From: JABMNT01 sp048262255
GTDB lineage: Bacteria; Pseudomonadota; Alphaproteobacteria; Rhodospirillales; Casp-alpha2
DNA: 64,000 nt
NCBI GenBank assembly: GCA_048262255.1
Contig: JBLXFH010000006.1
Coordinates: 101,212 to 165,211, forward strand
Direction of reading: 5' to 3'
Shown here: positions 35,394 to 43,533 of the stretch, piece after piece
Position numbering within the stretch: the first letter of the stretch is position 1
How the letters are laid out: each line of letters starts with the position of its first letter
Position numbers and translations under genes: made by a program
The notes under the pieces: model-generated
Database searches by the model: none
Told to the model about the DNA's origin: nothing
Seen by the model: only the letters and a program-made list of their open reading frames with translations

Positions 35394-35876
35394 TCAGACG
35401 GGACCGATGCGGATCGGTTCCGGGAGATGGTCCGGTATCGCACCAATCATCTGCACGGCGGCCTGCATGGCGGTGATGTAGCCGTAGGTGCCGAGCCCGC
35501 AAATCACACCGGTTGAGGCCGTGGACATAATCGAATGGCGGTGCAGTTCATCGCGCGTGTGTATGTTGGAAACATGCAGTTCGATGATCGGCCCGGGAAA
35601 GACCTTGAGAGCGTCGAGCACCGGGATGGAATGGAAAGAGAGCCCTGCTGGATTGATGACGATGGCATCAAAGGTATGGCGGGCTTCCTGGATCATGTCG
35701 ACAATCACGCCTTCATGGTTGGACTGGAAAAATTCCAGTTCAATATCAAGCACCTCGGCATAATCGCGGCAACTTTCTTCGACGGCGTTGAGCGTTGTCG
35801 AGCCATAAATTTCAGGCTCGCGCTCGCCAAGCAGGTTCAGGTTGGGGCCGTTCACAATCAACAAACGTGACGCCAT
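35394..35876 (-). CDS. aroQ: Type II 3-dehydroquinate dehydratase
   Basis: Dehydrates 3-dehydroquinate to 3-dehydroshikimate. Catalytic elements are NGPNLNLLGEREPEIYG (Asn, Arg and Tyr), VINPAG, ELHVSNIHTRDE (Glu and His) and ICGLGTYGY. The segment normally reading AYTHTS is GLSFHS here, an unusual variant. Lying 34 bases after quiC and divergent from a TetR gene, it is probably a catabolic copy for quinate or shikimate use rather than the biosynthetic one. Confidence 0.9.
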   Translation of the reverse strand: MASRLLIVNGPNLNLLGEREPEIYGSTTLNAVEESCRDYAEVLDIELEFFQSNHEGVIVDMIQEARHTFDAIVINPAGLSFHSIPVLDALKVFPGPIIELHVSNIHTRDELHRHSIMSTASTGVICGLGTYGYITAMQAAVQMIGAIPDHLPEPIRIGPV

Positions 35877-35910
35877 TTAACTATTCTCCCATTTATCATT
35901 TATTGTGTCG

Positions 35911-37797
35911 TTAGTCGTAGATCTCGGGCCGCATCAGGCGCTTTTGTGCTGTAATCCGGAACTGGGCATTCGGCGCACCATACCCTTTGTAGGCGCCGCG
36001 TCGTTCAATAATTTCAAAGAAAAACCCTTCTCCGTAAGTCTGGCTGTAGAACTGGAAATATTCGCCGCTGTCGTCGCGGTCGTAAAGGATATTGTTAGCG
36101 CGCAGGGTATCGAGCATTTCATCATCAAGGCCGAACCGGGCGTCCAGATCATCGTAATAGTTTTGTGAGATGACCAGAGGTTTAAAACCGTTTGATTTAA
36201 GGGCTGCGGCGGTCGCGAAAATATCGTCACAGGCGAAGGCCAGATGCTGGATGGCCGATCCCAACCGACCGGCAATAAAATGCCCGGCCAGGGTCCGGGT
36301 GTTCTCCGCGCCGTTCAGAGTGAGCCGGAAGGACCCTTGCGAATTTTCAATAACCTGACTGCGGACCAGACCTGCCGGGTCAACCACATCCACCATGGGC
36401 AGTTTGGCGGTGTTGAAAATGGTGGTGTAAAACAGAACCCAGGTCAGCATTTCCTGATGGTTCATGGTCTGCGCCATGTGGTCGATAGTGGTCAGGCCAC
36501 CGTGCCTGGTTGCCGGGTCGGGGGCAATTGCCGTGAACTCAACGTCCCACACGTCTTTCAGCGAGGTTTTTCGGTCAATGAAATGAAGCACGCTGCCATT
36601 GACGCCGCGGATTGCCGGAATTTCCAGTTCGCCGGGGCCAACGGGTTGCGCGAAGGTGCGGGCCCCCAACGCCTGCGCTCGTTCAACCGTCGCTTTGGCA
36701 TCCTCGACGACAAGTCCGATATCGCACACGCCTGTGCCGTGCACAACATAGGAAGAATGGGCAAAACCTTCGCGGTCCGTATTCAAAACGATATTGATGC
36801 CGCCCTGGCGCCAGAGCTCCACATCTTTTGATATGTGCTGACCGACATGAGAGAAACCAAGGGACTTGAGAATACCACCCAGCACTTCGGCTTCGGTTTC
36901 ATTGGCGGCGAATTCAATAAATTCGATTCCATTTACAGGTACCCGGTCGGGCATGGCCGGTACCCGGATTTTTGTGTCCGGCTCCTGTCGCTGGACCTGA
37001 TCCATGAGATTGACCAGCGAACGATGGCCGTCGACGGAAATGGAACGCGGTGATCCCCCCCGGAACTGGTCATTGAAAATTTCCAGTGACAACATGCCGT
37101 TATATCCCGTGGCGGCAACGGCACTCATGAACTTGAGGACATCCAGATCGCCTTCGCCCGGCATGTTGCGAAAATGGCGGCTCCAGTAAAACAGGTCCAT
37201 ATCAATCAGCGGCGCATCGGCAAGCTGCACAAAAAAGATCTTGTCGCCGGGGATGGAGCGAATGGTTTCGGGATCAATTTTGCGCGACAGGGTGTGAAAG
37301 GAATCCAGGATCAGGCCAATGTTGGGGTGATCGGCTCGGCGCACCACCTCCCAGGCATCGCGGTGATCGCTGATATGCTTTCCCCAGGCCAGCGCCTCAA
37401 ACCCGACCCGCAGCTTGCGCTTGGCAGCGCGCGCGCCTAGTTCGCGAAAATCATCGGCCGCCCGGTCAATGCCGCCAAGCGCCAAAGGCGAAACGCTGGA
37501 ACAGACCAGCATAAGGTCGGTGCCCAGTTCTTCCATAAGATCGAACTTGCGCTCGGCCCGATCAAAGGTGCGCGTGCGCTGCGGTTCGGGCATGCCTTCA
37601 AAATCACGAAATGGTTGGAACAGGGAAATTTCCAGGCCGTGGTCAGCGACCATTTTCGCCACATCCTTTGGCGAGCCATCAAAGGCCAGAAAATCGTTCT
37701 CGAAAATCTCGATACCGTCAAAGCCCGCTTCGGCAATAGCCGCGAGTTTTTCCTTGAGATCACCACTGATGGATACGGTTGCTATGGAGGTTTTCAT
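35911..37797 (-). CDS. quiC: 3-dehydroshikimate dehydratase fused to HPPD-like domain (QuiC type)
   Basis: A 628-residue two-part protein. Residues 1-280 form a xylose-isomerase-like TIM barrel (AGFDGIEIFENDF, VGFEALAWGKHISDH, LILDSFHTLSR, NGMLSLEIFND) with metal-binding Glu, Asp, His and Glu. Residues 290-628 are two vicinal-oxygen-chelate domains like 4-hydroxyphenylpyruvate dioxygenase (HVGQHISKDVELWRQGG, FFFEIIERRGAYKGYGAPN). This fusion is known from Pseudomonas QuiC, which makes protocatechuate from 3-dehydroshikimate. It is first in the operon and divergent from the TetR gene. Confidence 0.88.
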   Translation of the reverse strand: MKTSIATVSISGDLKEKLAAIAEAGFDGIEIFENDFLAFDGSPKDVAKMVADHGLEISLFQPFRDFEGMPEPQRTRTFDRAERKFDLMEELGTDLMLVCSSVSPLALGGIDRAADDFRELGARAAKRKLRVGFEALAWGKHISDHRDAWEVVRRADHPNIGLILDSFHTLSRKIDPETIRSIPGDKIFFVQLADAPLIDMDLFYWSRHFRNMPGEGDLDVLKFMSAVAATGYNGMLSLEIFNDQFRGGSPRSISVDGHRSLVNLMDQVQRQEPDTKIRVPAMPDRVPVNGIEFIEFAANETEAEVLGGILKSLGFSHVGQHISKDVELWRQGGINIVLNTDREGFAHSSYVVHGTGVCDIGLVVEDAKATVERAQALGARTFAQPVGPGELEIPAIRGVNGSVLHFIDRKTSLKDVWDVEFTAIAPDPATRHGGLTTIDHMAQTMNHQEMLTWVLFYTTIFNTAKLPMVDVVDPAGLVRSQVIENSQGSFRLTLNGAENTRTLAGHFIAGRLGSAIQHLAFACDDIFATAAALKSNGFKPLVISQNYYDDLDARFGLDDEMLDTLRANNILYDRDDSGEYFQFYSQTYGEGFFFEIIERRGAYKGYGAPNAQFRITAQKRLMRPEIYD

Positions 37798-37810
37798 ATG
37801 GTTCGCCTCG

Positions 37811-37878
37811 ATGGTTAATATGAATAATGTTCATTGCGGTTAAATGAGTCAATCAAATTGTTCGTTGTGGTTAAATGT
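37811..37878. promoter_or_regulatory. Candidate TetR operators between quiC and its regulator gene
   Basis: The 113-base gap holds an inverted repeat ATGAA-N5-TTCAT (37820-37834) and two imperfect 18-base direct repeats, TTCATTGCGGTTAAATGA (37830-37847) and TTCGTTGTGGTTAAATGT (37861-37878), 31 bases apart, about three helical turns. A further TGGTTAAT word lies at 37812. Such repeated sites between a TetR gene and its divergent operon are typical operators. Confidence 0.5.
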
Positions 37879-37910
37879 GCTAGGCGGTAGAAAATGCAAA
37901 CAGGTGATCA

Positions 37911-38585
37911 ATGCAGAAACCAATAAAGCGTATGCCAGAAACTAAACCCGACCGGCCCGGGTGGAAGCAGGACCCGCAAGCCGTGCGCGATGATATTCTG
38001 CGGGTTGCGACCGAGGAGTTCGCCGCACACGGCCTATCCGGCGCTCGCATGGGCAATATTGCTGCCAAAACCAGAACCTCCAAACGGATGATCTATTATT
38101 ATTTTGGCGACAAAGAGGGCCTTTATGGAAAAGTTCTGGAGGCCGCCTATGCGGAAATCCGCCAGGGGGAAACCCATCTTGAACTGGCAGGCTTGTCACC
38201 AATGGATGCGCTGGCGGAACTGGTTTCTTTTACATTCGATCACCATTGCCGATACCCGGATTTTGTCCGCCTGGTGATGATTGAAAACATTCACCATGCC
38301 GGCTATCTGAAGCATTCCAAAATCATTCGCGAACTCAACAGGACGGCAATCGAAAAGCTTGAGGAGATTTGTTCGCGTGGTATCCGGGATGGGGTATTCC
38401 GCTCCGATATTGATGCGCTTAAACTGCATTGGCAGATAAGCGGACTGGCCTTTTTCAATGTTTCGAACCGGCCCACCTTCTCAGCGATCTTTGGCGATCA
38501 ATTATGGACCGCTGCAGAACAACAGAAACTGCGCCAGATGGTGGTCGATACCATTCTGCGGTTTGCCCAAAAGACGGGCGAATAA
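37911..38585 (+). CDS. TetR family transcriptional regulator
   Basis: A 224-residue regulator. The DNA-binding helix-turn-helix is at about residues 25-70 (ILRVATEEFAAHGLSGARMGNIAAKTRTSKRMIYYYFGDKEGLYGKVLEAAY), followed by an all-helical ligand domain (DALAELVSFTFDHHCRYPDFVRLVMIENIHH). Divergence from quiC-aroQ and the repeats between them suggest that it represses that operon, with a shikimate-pathway or aromatic compound as inducer; this is inference. Confidence 0.88.
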   Translation: MQKPIKRMPETKPDRPGWKQDPQAVRDDILRVATEEFAAHGLSGARMGNIAAKTRTSKRMIYYYFGDKEGLYGKVLEAAYAEIRQGETHLELAGLSPMDALAELVSFTFDHHCRYPDFVRLVMIENIHHAGYLKHSKIIRELNRTAIEKLEEICSRGIRDGVFRSDIDALKLHWQISGLAFFNVSNRPTFSAIFGDQLWTAAEQQKLRQMVVDTILRFAQKTGE

Positions 38586-38610
38586 AGCCCGTCGTTTCTG
38601 TGGTTTTACA
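38573..38610 (+). terminator. Terminator overlapping the TetR gene stop codon
   Basis: GACGGGC (38573-38579) pairs with GCCCGTC (38587-38593) around a seven-base loop that contains the TAA stop; a T-rich tail follows (GTTTCTGTGGTTTT). The tail is broken by G bases, so termination may be partial. Confidence 0.6.
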
Positions 38611-38918
38611 CCTTTGAAATGCCGCCGTACCGCCGGCGAATCGGTAGCTCTACATGTGGCTTTGGTGCTGCCAAAGACATCATTCGTTGTTATTACGCGG
38701 TAATAATGACGATTTTTCATCCAGATTTGCTTACATTTGTGCCGGTTTGGGCGTTGTGGGCGGGGTTGGTGAACGGTGTCTTTACCTTCGTGTCAAATTA
38801 TTGCCATATTGCCGTGACATGAAGGCGGCTGTCCTGGTTAAAAAAGTATCCATGGATTTCGAATAACTTTATTTTTCAGCCGTCATTAAATTTTTAAATA
38901 TTTAGGAGCGTTTGCGGA
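38611..38918. other. Intergenic region before yebC
   Basis: About 310 bases with no recognisable gene. The last 60 bases turn AT-rich and include the ribosome site AGGAG (38904-38908) for yebC. No frame with a ribosome site or family resemblance was seen, and I found no tRNA. Confidence 0.4.
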
Positions 38919-39665
38919 ATGGCTGGCCATTCAAAATTTAAGAACATTATGCATCGCAAGGGCGCGCAGGATAAAAAGCGCGCCAAAATTTTTGCAAAGC
39001 TGGCGCGTGAAATTCTTGTTGCCGCGAAAATCAATGGGGACCCGGATATGAATCCGCGCCTTCGCGCGGCCATTTCCGCCGGAAAAGCCCAGAACATGCC
39101 CAACGACAACATCCAGCGGGCCATCGACAAGGCAACCGGGGCCGGTGATGACGCCAACTATGAAGAAGTGCGTTATGAAGGATACGGTCCGGGTGGCGTC
39201 GCGTTGATTGTCGAGACCTTGACCGACAACCGCAACCGGACGGCTTCGGAAGTCCGATCGGCTTTTACCAAACATGGCGGAAACCTGGGTGAAACGGGGT
39301 CCGTTGGTTTCATGTTTGAGCAGATCGGCAGCATTTCCTTTGAGCCGGGTGTTGCCTCGGCAGATGAACTGTTTGAAGCCGCACTGGAAGCCGGTGCTTC
39401 CGATGTGGAAAGTTCCGAAGATTCCCATGAAATCTATTGTGAGACGGGTGACTTTGCCACCGTGCGTGATGCTCTGGAAGAAAAGTATGGACCACCACAA
39501 TCGGCCGGGCTGGACTGGAAGCCGCTCAACAGTATTGCGGTTGACGAGCAGGCAGCGCAAACGTTGCTGAAACTGATCGATACGCTGGAAGATAGCGACG
39601 ATGTTCAGCGGGTTGCCGCCAACTTTGACATTGATGATGACGTGCTGGAGCGCCTGAGCGCGTAA
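38919..39665 (+). CDS. yebC: YebC/PmpR family regulatory protein
   Basis: A 248-residue protein starting MAGHSKFKNIMHRKGAQDKKRAKIFAKLAREI, the hallmark of the YebC family, with the conserved RYEGYGPGGVALIVETLTDNRNRT and GSVGFMFEQIG segments. Members bind DNA as regulators in some species, and newer work links others to translation of proline-rich stretches. It heads the yebC-ruvCAB block. Confidence 0.93.
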   Translation: MAGHSKFKNIMHRKGAQDKKRAKIFAKLAREILVAAKINGDPDMNPRLRAAISAGKAQNMPNDNIQRAIDKATGAGDDANYEEVRYEGYGPGGVALIVETLTDNRNRTASEVRSAFTKHGGNLGETGSVGFMFEQIGSISFEPGVASADELFEAALEAGASDVESSEDSHEIYCETGDFATVRDALEEKYGPPQSAGLDWKPLNSIAVDEQAAQTLLKLIDTLEDSDDVQRVAANFDIDDDVLERLSA

Positions 39666-39685
39666 CAGACCCCGGAGATAGGACG

Positions 39686-40189
39686 ATGCGCCTGATCGGT
39701 TTGGACCCGGGACTGCGAAATACCGGATGGGGAATAATCAACGTTCAGGACAACCGTTTGACCCATGTGGCCGACGGTGTTGTTTTGACGGATTCCAAGC
39801 GTTCGCTGGCTGACCGGCTGGTTCAGATCATGGATGGTTTGCACGATGTGATCGAGCGCTACCGCCCTGATGAGGCGGCTGTTGAAGAGACGTTTGTGAA
39901 CAAGAATGCCGTGTCGACCCTGAAGCTTGGGCAGGCGCGGGGGATTGTTCTGGTTGTTCCAGCCCGGCTGGGCATTCCGGTCAGTGAGTATTTGCCGAAT
40001 TTGGTTAAGAAAACGGTTGTCGGCAGCGGCCACGCCGCGAAAGAACAGGTGCAGATGATGGTGAAAATGTTACTCCCCGGTTGCGAGATTGCCACCGCCG
40101 ATGCGGCCGATGCCTTGGCTGTCGCTATTTGTCATGCCCATCATCGCCGCTCCAATGCTGTGCAGGCGCAACTGGATACGGCGCAATGA
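39686..40189 (+). CDS. ruvC: Crossover junction endodeoxyribonuclease RuvC
   Basis: Resolves Holliday junctions. The RNase H-like fold carries acidic residues D7 (GLDPGLRNTGWG), E67 (AVEETF) and the C-terminal Asp pair in ADAADALAVAICHAHH. At 167 residues it is standard. It starts 20 bases after yebC; its stop overlaps the ruvA ATG (ATGA), so the Ruv genes are coupled. Confidence 0.95.
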   Translation: MRLIGLDPGLRNTGWGIINVQDNRLTHVADGVVLTDSKRSLADRLVQIMDGLHDVIERYRPDEAAVEETFVNKNAVSTLKLGQARGIVLVVPARLGIPVSEYLPNLVKKTVVGSGHAAKEQVQMMVKMLLPGCEIATADAADALAVAICHAHHRRSNAVQAQLDTAQ

Positions 40190-40821
40190 TTGCACGCCTG
40201 AAAGGCCTGATTGATGCCATTGGCGACGACTGGGCGATTATTGATGTGAGCGGTGTCGGCTATCTTGTGTATTGCTCAGGCCGCACTTTGTCGCAAATGG
40301 TCATCGGCGAGGCGATCCGCCTCGAAATCGAGACCCATGTGCGCGAAGACCATATTCATCTGTACGGGTTCGCCGATGAAAGCGAGCGCGACTGGTTCCG
40401 CTTGCTGACCAGCGTTCAGGGGGTCGGCGCTAAGGTCGGGCTCGCCATTCAAAGTGTGTTGAGCGCCGAGCAGCTTTTACAAACCATTGCGGCAGGCGAT
40501 AAAGCCGGGATTACGCGGGCCCCCGGTGTCGGTCCGAAACTGGCGACACGCATCCTGAGCGAGCTCAAGGATAAAGTGGGTAACATGGCGTTGGGTGTTG
40601 GCGCATCGCACGGTCCGGCGGTTTCCGTTGATCGGGTTGCTGCGGGCAATGCGTCTTCCGCTTTGTCGGATGCCGCATCGGCACTTGTCAATCTGGGCTA
40701 TGGACCTTCCGAGGCTCTGGGCGCGGTGTCGCGGGCTGCGGCGGAACTCGACGGTGAGGACCCGGACGTACAGGCGCTTATTCGCGCAGGCCTGCGCGAA
40801 CTGGCCCCGGCGGTTAACTGA
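40186..40821 (+). CDS. ruvA: Holliday junction helicase subunit RuvA
   Basis: A junction-binding tetramer that loads RuvB. Domain I begins MIARLKGLIDAIGDDWAIIDVSGVGYLVYCS; the two helix-hairpin-helix motifs of domain II are LLTSVQGVGAKVGLAI and ITRAPGVGPKLATRIL; domain III (EALGAVSRAA) contacts RuvB. ATG 40186 overlaps the ruvC stop; the open frame further upstream is shadow of ruvC. 211 residues. Confidence 0.95.
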   Translation: MIARLKGLIDAIGDDWAIIDVSGVGYLVYCSGRTLSQMVIGEAIRLEIETHVREDHIHLYGFADESERDWFRLLTSVQGVGAKVGLAIQSVLSAEQLLQTIAAGDKAGITRAPGVGPKLATRILSELKDKVGNMALGVGASHGPAVSVDRVAAGNASSALSDAASALVNLGYGPSEALGAVSRAAAELDGEDPDVQALIRAGLRELAPAVN

Positions 40822-40840
40822 GCCGGGAGATGTTTGATAA

Positions 40841-41890
40841 ATGAATGATCAGGAACGGGTGATTGCGCCAGAAGAGGCCGATGCGGATTTTGTTGATGCC
40901 GGAACGCGTCCGCGCGAACTGGGCGATTTTATTGGCCAACGACAAATTCGTGACAATCTGAAGGTTTTTATTGCTGCGGCCCGCAAACGCAGCGAAGCCA
41001 TGGACCATGTCCTGTTCCACGGGCCACCAGGCCTTGGCAAAACAACCCTGGCGCAGATTGTCGCCAACGAACTGGGCGTTGGCTTTCGTGCCACGTCCGG
41101 TCCGGTTATAGTCAAGGCGGGCGATCTGGCCGCCATTCTGACCAATCTGCAGCCGCGTGATGTTTTGTTTATTGATGAAATTCACCGCCTCAATCCGGTG
41201 GTTGAGGAAATCCTTTATCCGGCCATGGAAGACCGGCAACTGGATCTGATCATCGGTGAAGGCCCGGCGGCGCGCTCCGTGCGTATTGATTTACCGCCCT
41301 TTACCCTGGTTGGCGCAACCACCCGGGCTGGTCTGTTGACAACGCCCCTCAGAGATCGTTTCGGCATTCCTTTGCGGCTCGTTTTTTATGAACCTGAGGA
41401 ACTGATCCGTATTGTCACACGCGGCGCGAAACTGCTGAATTTCGAACTGACCGACGATGGCGCCATGGAAATTGCCCGCCGTGCCCGCGGCACGCCCCGG
41501 GTGGCCGGACGTCTGCTCCGCCGGGTCCGGGATTTTGCCCATCTGGAAGGCGAGAAGGCCGTTGATGCGAAAGCCGCCGATGCGGCATTGACCCGTCTTG
41601 AGGTGGATGGGCGCGGCCTGGATGCCATGGACCGGCGTTATCTGAATTGTATCATCAACAACTATGCGGGGGGGCCCGTCGGTATCGACACCATGGCCGC
41701 CGCCTTATCCGAACAGCGTGATACTTTGGAAGAAGTGATCGAGCCGTTTTTGATCCAGCAGGGTTTTTTGATGCGCACACCGCGCGGCCGCATGCTGGCC
41801 CCGGAAGCCTATCGGCATTTGGGCCTGACGCCACCGAAGGCACCGCCCCAGATGGATTTGCTTGGTGATGGGGCGGACAGCGATGACTGA
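40841..41890 (+). CDS. ruvB: Holliday junction helicase ATPase RuvB
   Basis: AAA+ motor that drives branch migration. Walker A is GPPGLGKT (61-68) and Walker B is DEIH (112-115). ATTRAGLLTTPLRDRFG (sensor 1 and arginine-finger region), GTPRVAGRLLRRVRDFA (sensor 2) and the winged-helix C-terminus are present. At 349 residues it is of normal length. The stop overlaps the ybgC start by eight bases, joining the ruv and tol blocks. Confidence 0.96.
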   Translation: MNDQERVIAPEEADADFVDAGTRPRELGDFIGQRQIRDNLKVFIAAARKRSEAMDHVLFHGPPGLGKTTLAQIVANELGVGFRATSGPVIVKAGDLAAILTNLQPRDVLFIDEIHRLNPVVEEILYPAMEDRQLDLIIGEGPAARSVRIDLPPFTLVGATTRAGLLTTPLRDRFGIPLRLVFYEPEELIRIVTRGAKLLNFELTDDGAMEIARRARGTPRVAGRLLRRVRDFAHLEGEKAVDAKAADAALTRLEVDGRGLDAMDRRYLNCIINNYAGGPVGIDTMAAALSEQRDTLEEVIEPFLIQQGFLMRTPRGRMLAPEAYRHLGLTPPKAPPQMDLLGDGADSDD

Positions 41891-42302
41891 TACTCACCGA
41901 CTGCCAGTTCGCGTTTATTTCGAAGACACCGACAGCGGCGGCATTGTTTATTACGCCAACTATCTCAAATTTGCCGAGCGTGCCCGTACCGAAATGCTCC
42001 GTTCCATGGGGATTGAAAGCGGTGCCATGATGCTGGGGATGGGTGTTGGTCTGGCGGTGCGCCGCTGCAGCGTGGAGTATTTTAATCCAGCCAAGCTGGA
42101 TGACGAGCTTGTTGTGGAGACGGTATTAAGCAAGGTCGGTGGGGCTTCCATGGAACTGCGCCAGACCGTGACGCGTCAGGATGAGGCGCTTGTCCAGATG
42201 GATGTAAAACTCGGCTGCATCCATTTCCAAAGTGGACGCCCCGTTGCCCTGCCGAAAGACCTGCGAGCGGGTTTGCAGAAACAAGTGCAGGACAGTGTTT
42301 AA
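41883..42302 (+). CDS. ybgC: Tol-Pal-associated acyl-CoA thioesterase
   Basis: A hot-dog-fold thioesterase of 139 residues. The active-site motif VYFEDTDSGGIVYYANYLKFAERARTE (catalytic Asp at about residue 17) is classic YbgC. I chose ATG 41883, overlapping the ruvB stop, because the product then begins MTDTHRLPVRVYFEDTD. It precedes tolQ, as in most proteobacteria; its tie to phospholipid metabolism at the division site is known from the family. Confidence 0.92.
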   Translation: MTDTHRLPVRVYFEDTDSGGIVYYANYLKFAERARTEMLRSMGIESGAMMLGMGVGLAVRRCSVEYFNPAKLDDELVVETVLSKVGGASMELRQTVTRQDEALVQMDVKLGCIHFQSGRPVALPKDLRAGLQKQVQDSV

Positions 42303-42333
42303 AGAATGAAAACGGTATAGGGATCGAACGAAT

Positions 42334-43059
42334 ATGGAGAATCAAGCAGTTGATGCGATGACACTGGCCGGATCGGTCGGTGATCTGGATTTCAGCCTTC
42401 TGTCGTTGTTTGAGCGGGCGGACATGATCGTCAAGTCGGTCATTATTCTGTTGCTGCTGGCATCGCTTTGGTGCTGGGCCATTATTTTTGAAAAATGGTC
42501 GGGAATTCGGCGCCTGAACAAGCGCTCCAGCAGTTTTGAGTCTGTTTTCTGGTCGGGCCAGTCGCTGGATGATCTGTACGACCGCATATCCGCCGAGCCG
42601 ACGGATCCGATGTCAGCGGTGTTCGTAGCGGCGATGCGCGAGTGGCGGCGATCACCCAGCAAGTCGGGCGGCGGTGGGGCCATGGCCAGCCTGTCTGAGC
42701 GCATTGACAGGGTCATGCAGATTACGGTTCAGCGTGAAATGGACCGGGTCGAAAAATACATGACGTTTCTGGCGACAACCGGATCAACGGCACCCTTCAT
42801 CGGATTGTTTGGCACCGTATGGGGGATCATGAACAGTTTCCAGGCCATTGCCTTGTCGAAAAACACAAGCCTCGCCGTCGTTGCGCCGGGGATTGCCGAA
42901 GCCCTGTTTGCAACAGCGCTTGGTCTGCTGGCGGCCATTCCGGCGGTTATCGCCTATAACAAGTTGTCGCGGGATCTGGACCGTTATGCCGGGCGACTTG
43001 ATAATTTCGCCGGCGAATTCGGGGCCATACTGAGCCGCGAAATGGAAAGCGGAGACTGA
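42334..43059 (+). CDS. tolQ: Tol-Pal system protein TolQ
   Basis: Inner-membrane proton channel subunit with three helices: about 28-50 (MIVKSVIILLLLASLWCWAIIFEKW), 140-165 (TGSTAPFIGLFGTVWGIMNSF) and 180-205 (VVAPGIAEALFATALGLLAAIPAVIAYN). Works with TolR to energise TolA during cell constriction. 241 residues. It is the first gene of tolQRAB and lies two bases before tolR. Confidence 0.95.
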   Translation: MENQAVDAMTLAGSVGDLDFSLLSLFERADMIVKSVIILLLLASLWCWAIIFEKWSGIRRLNKRSSSFESVFWSGQSLDDLYDRISAEPTDPMSAVFVAAMREWRRSPSKSGGGGAMASLSERIDRVMQITVQREMDRVEKYMTFLATTGSTAPFIGLFGTVWGIMNSFQAIALSKNTSLAVVAPGIAEALFATALGLLAAIPAVIAYNKLSRDLDRYAGRLDNFAGEFGAILSREMESGD

Positions 43060-43060
43060 T

Positions 43061-43528
43061 ATGGCGGGTTATCTCGCGCCGCGCAAAAACGGCACCCACA
43101 GCCATCGCACGCGCCCAATGAGCGAAATCAACGTAACACCTTTTGTTGATGTCATGCTGGTATTGCTGGTCATTTTCATGGTTACAGCACCGCTGCTGAC
43201 CGTAGGCGTCCAGATCGATCTGCCGAAAACCAAGGCATCGGTGATCACAGGTGAAGATGAACCGTTGGCGGTGAGCGTGGATGCCGGGGGTAATATTTTT
43301 ATTCAGGATACGGAAGTCCGTATGGATACCCTGGTGCCGCGACTGATCGCCATTACAGGAAAGAATCCGGATGTGCGGATTTTTGTGCGGGGCGACAATG
43401 CGGTTAATTACGGCCGGGTGATGACCGTGATGGGGCGTATCAATGCGGCGGGGTACCGCAAGGTCGCCCTGATAACGGCCCAAGGCGACAGTAATAAAAC
43501 GCCTGAGAAAAAAGAAGGCGCTAAGTAA
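43061..43528 (+). CDS. tolR: Tol-Pal system protein TolR
   Basis: A single N-terminal helix follows MSEINVTPFVDVMLVLLVIFMVTAPLL, with the proton-carrying D30; a periplasmic ExbD-like domain follows (VAVNYGRVM region DNAVNYGRVMTVMGRINAAGYRKVALIT). 155 residues, slightly extended at the N-terminus by a basic GTHSHRTRP segment. Located between tolQ and tolA. Confidence 0.95.
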   Translation: MAGYLAPRKNGTHSHRTRPMSEINVTPFVDVMLVLLVIFMVTAPLLTVGVQIDLPKTKASVITGEDEPLAVSVDAGGNIFIQDTEVRMDTLVPRLIAITGKNPDVRIFVRGDNAVNYGRVMTVMGRINAAGYRKVALITAQGDSNKTPEKKEGAK

Positions 43529-43533
43529 CGATC

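Noticed and set aside
38619..38866. Short plus-strand frames before yebC
   Set aside because: No ribosome sites and no family resemblance; likely chance frames in a non-coding stretch.
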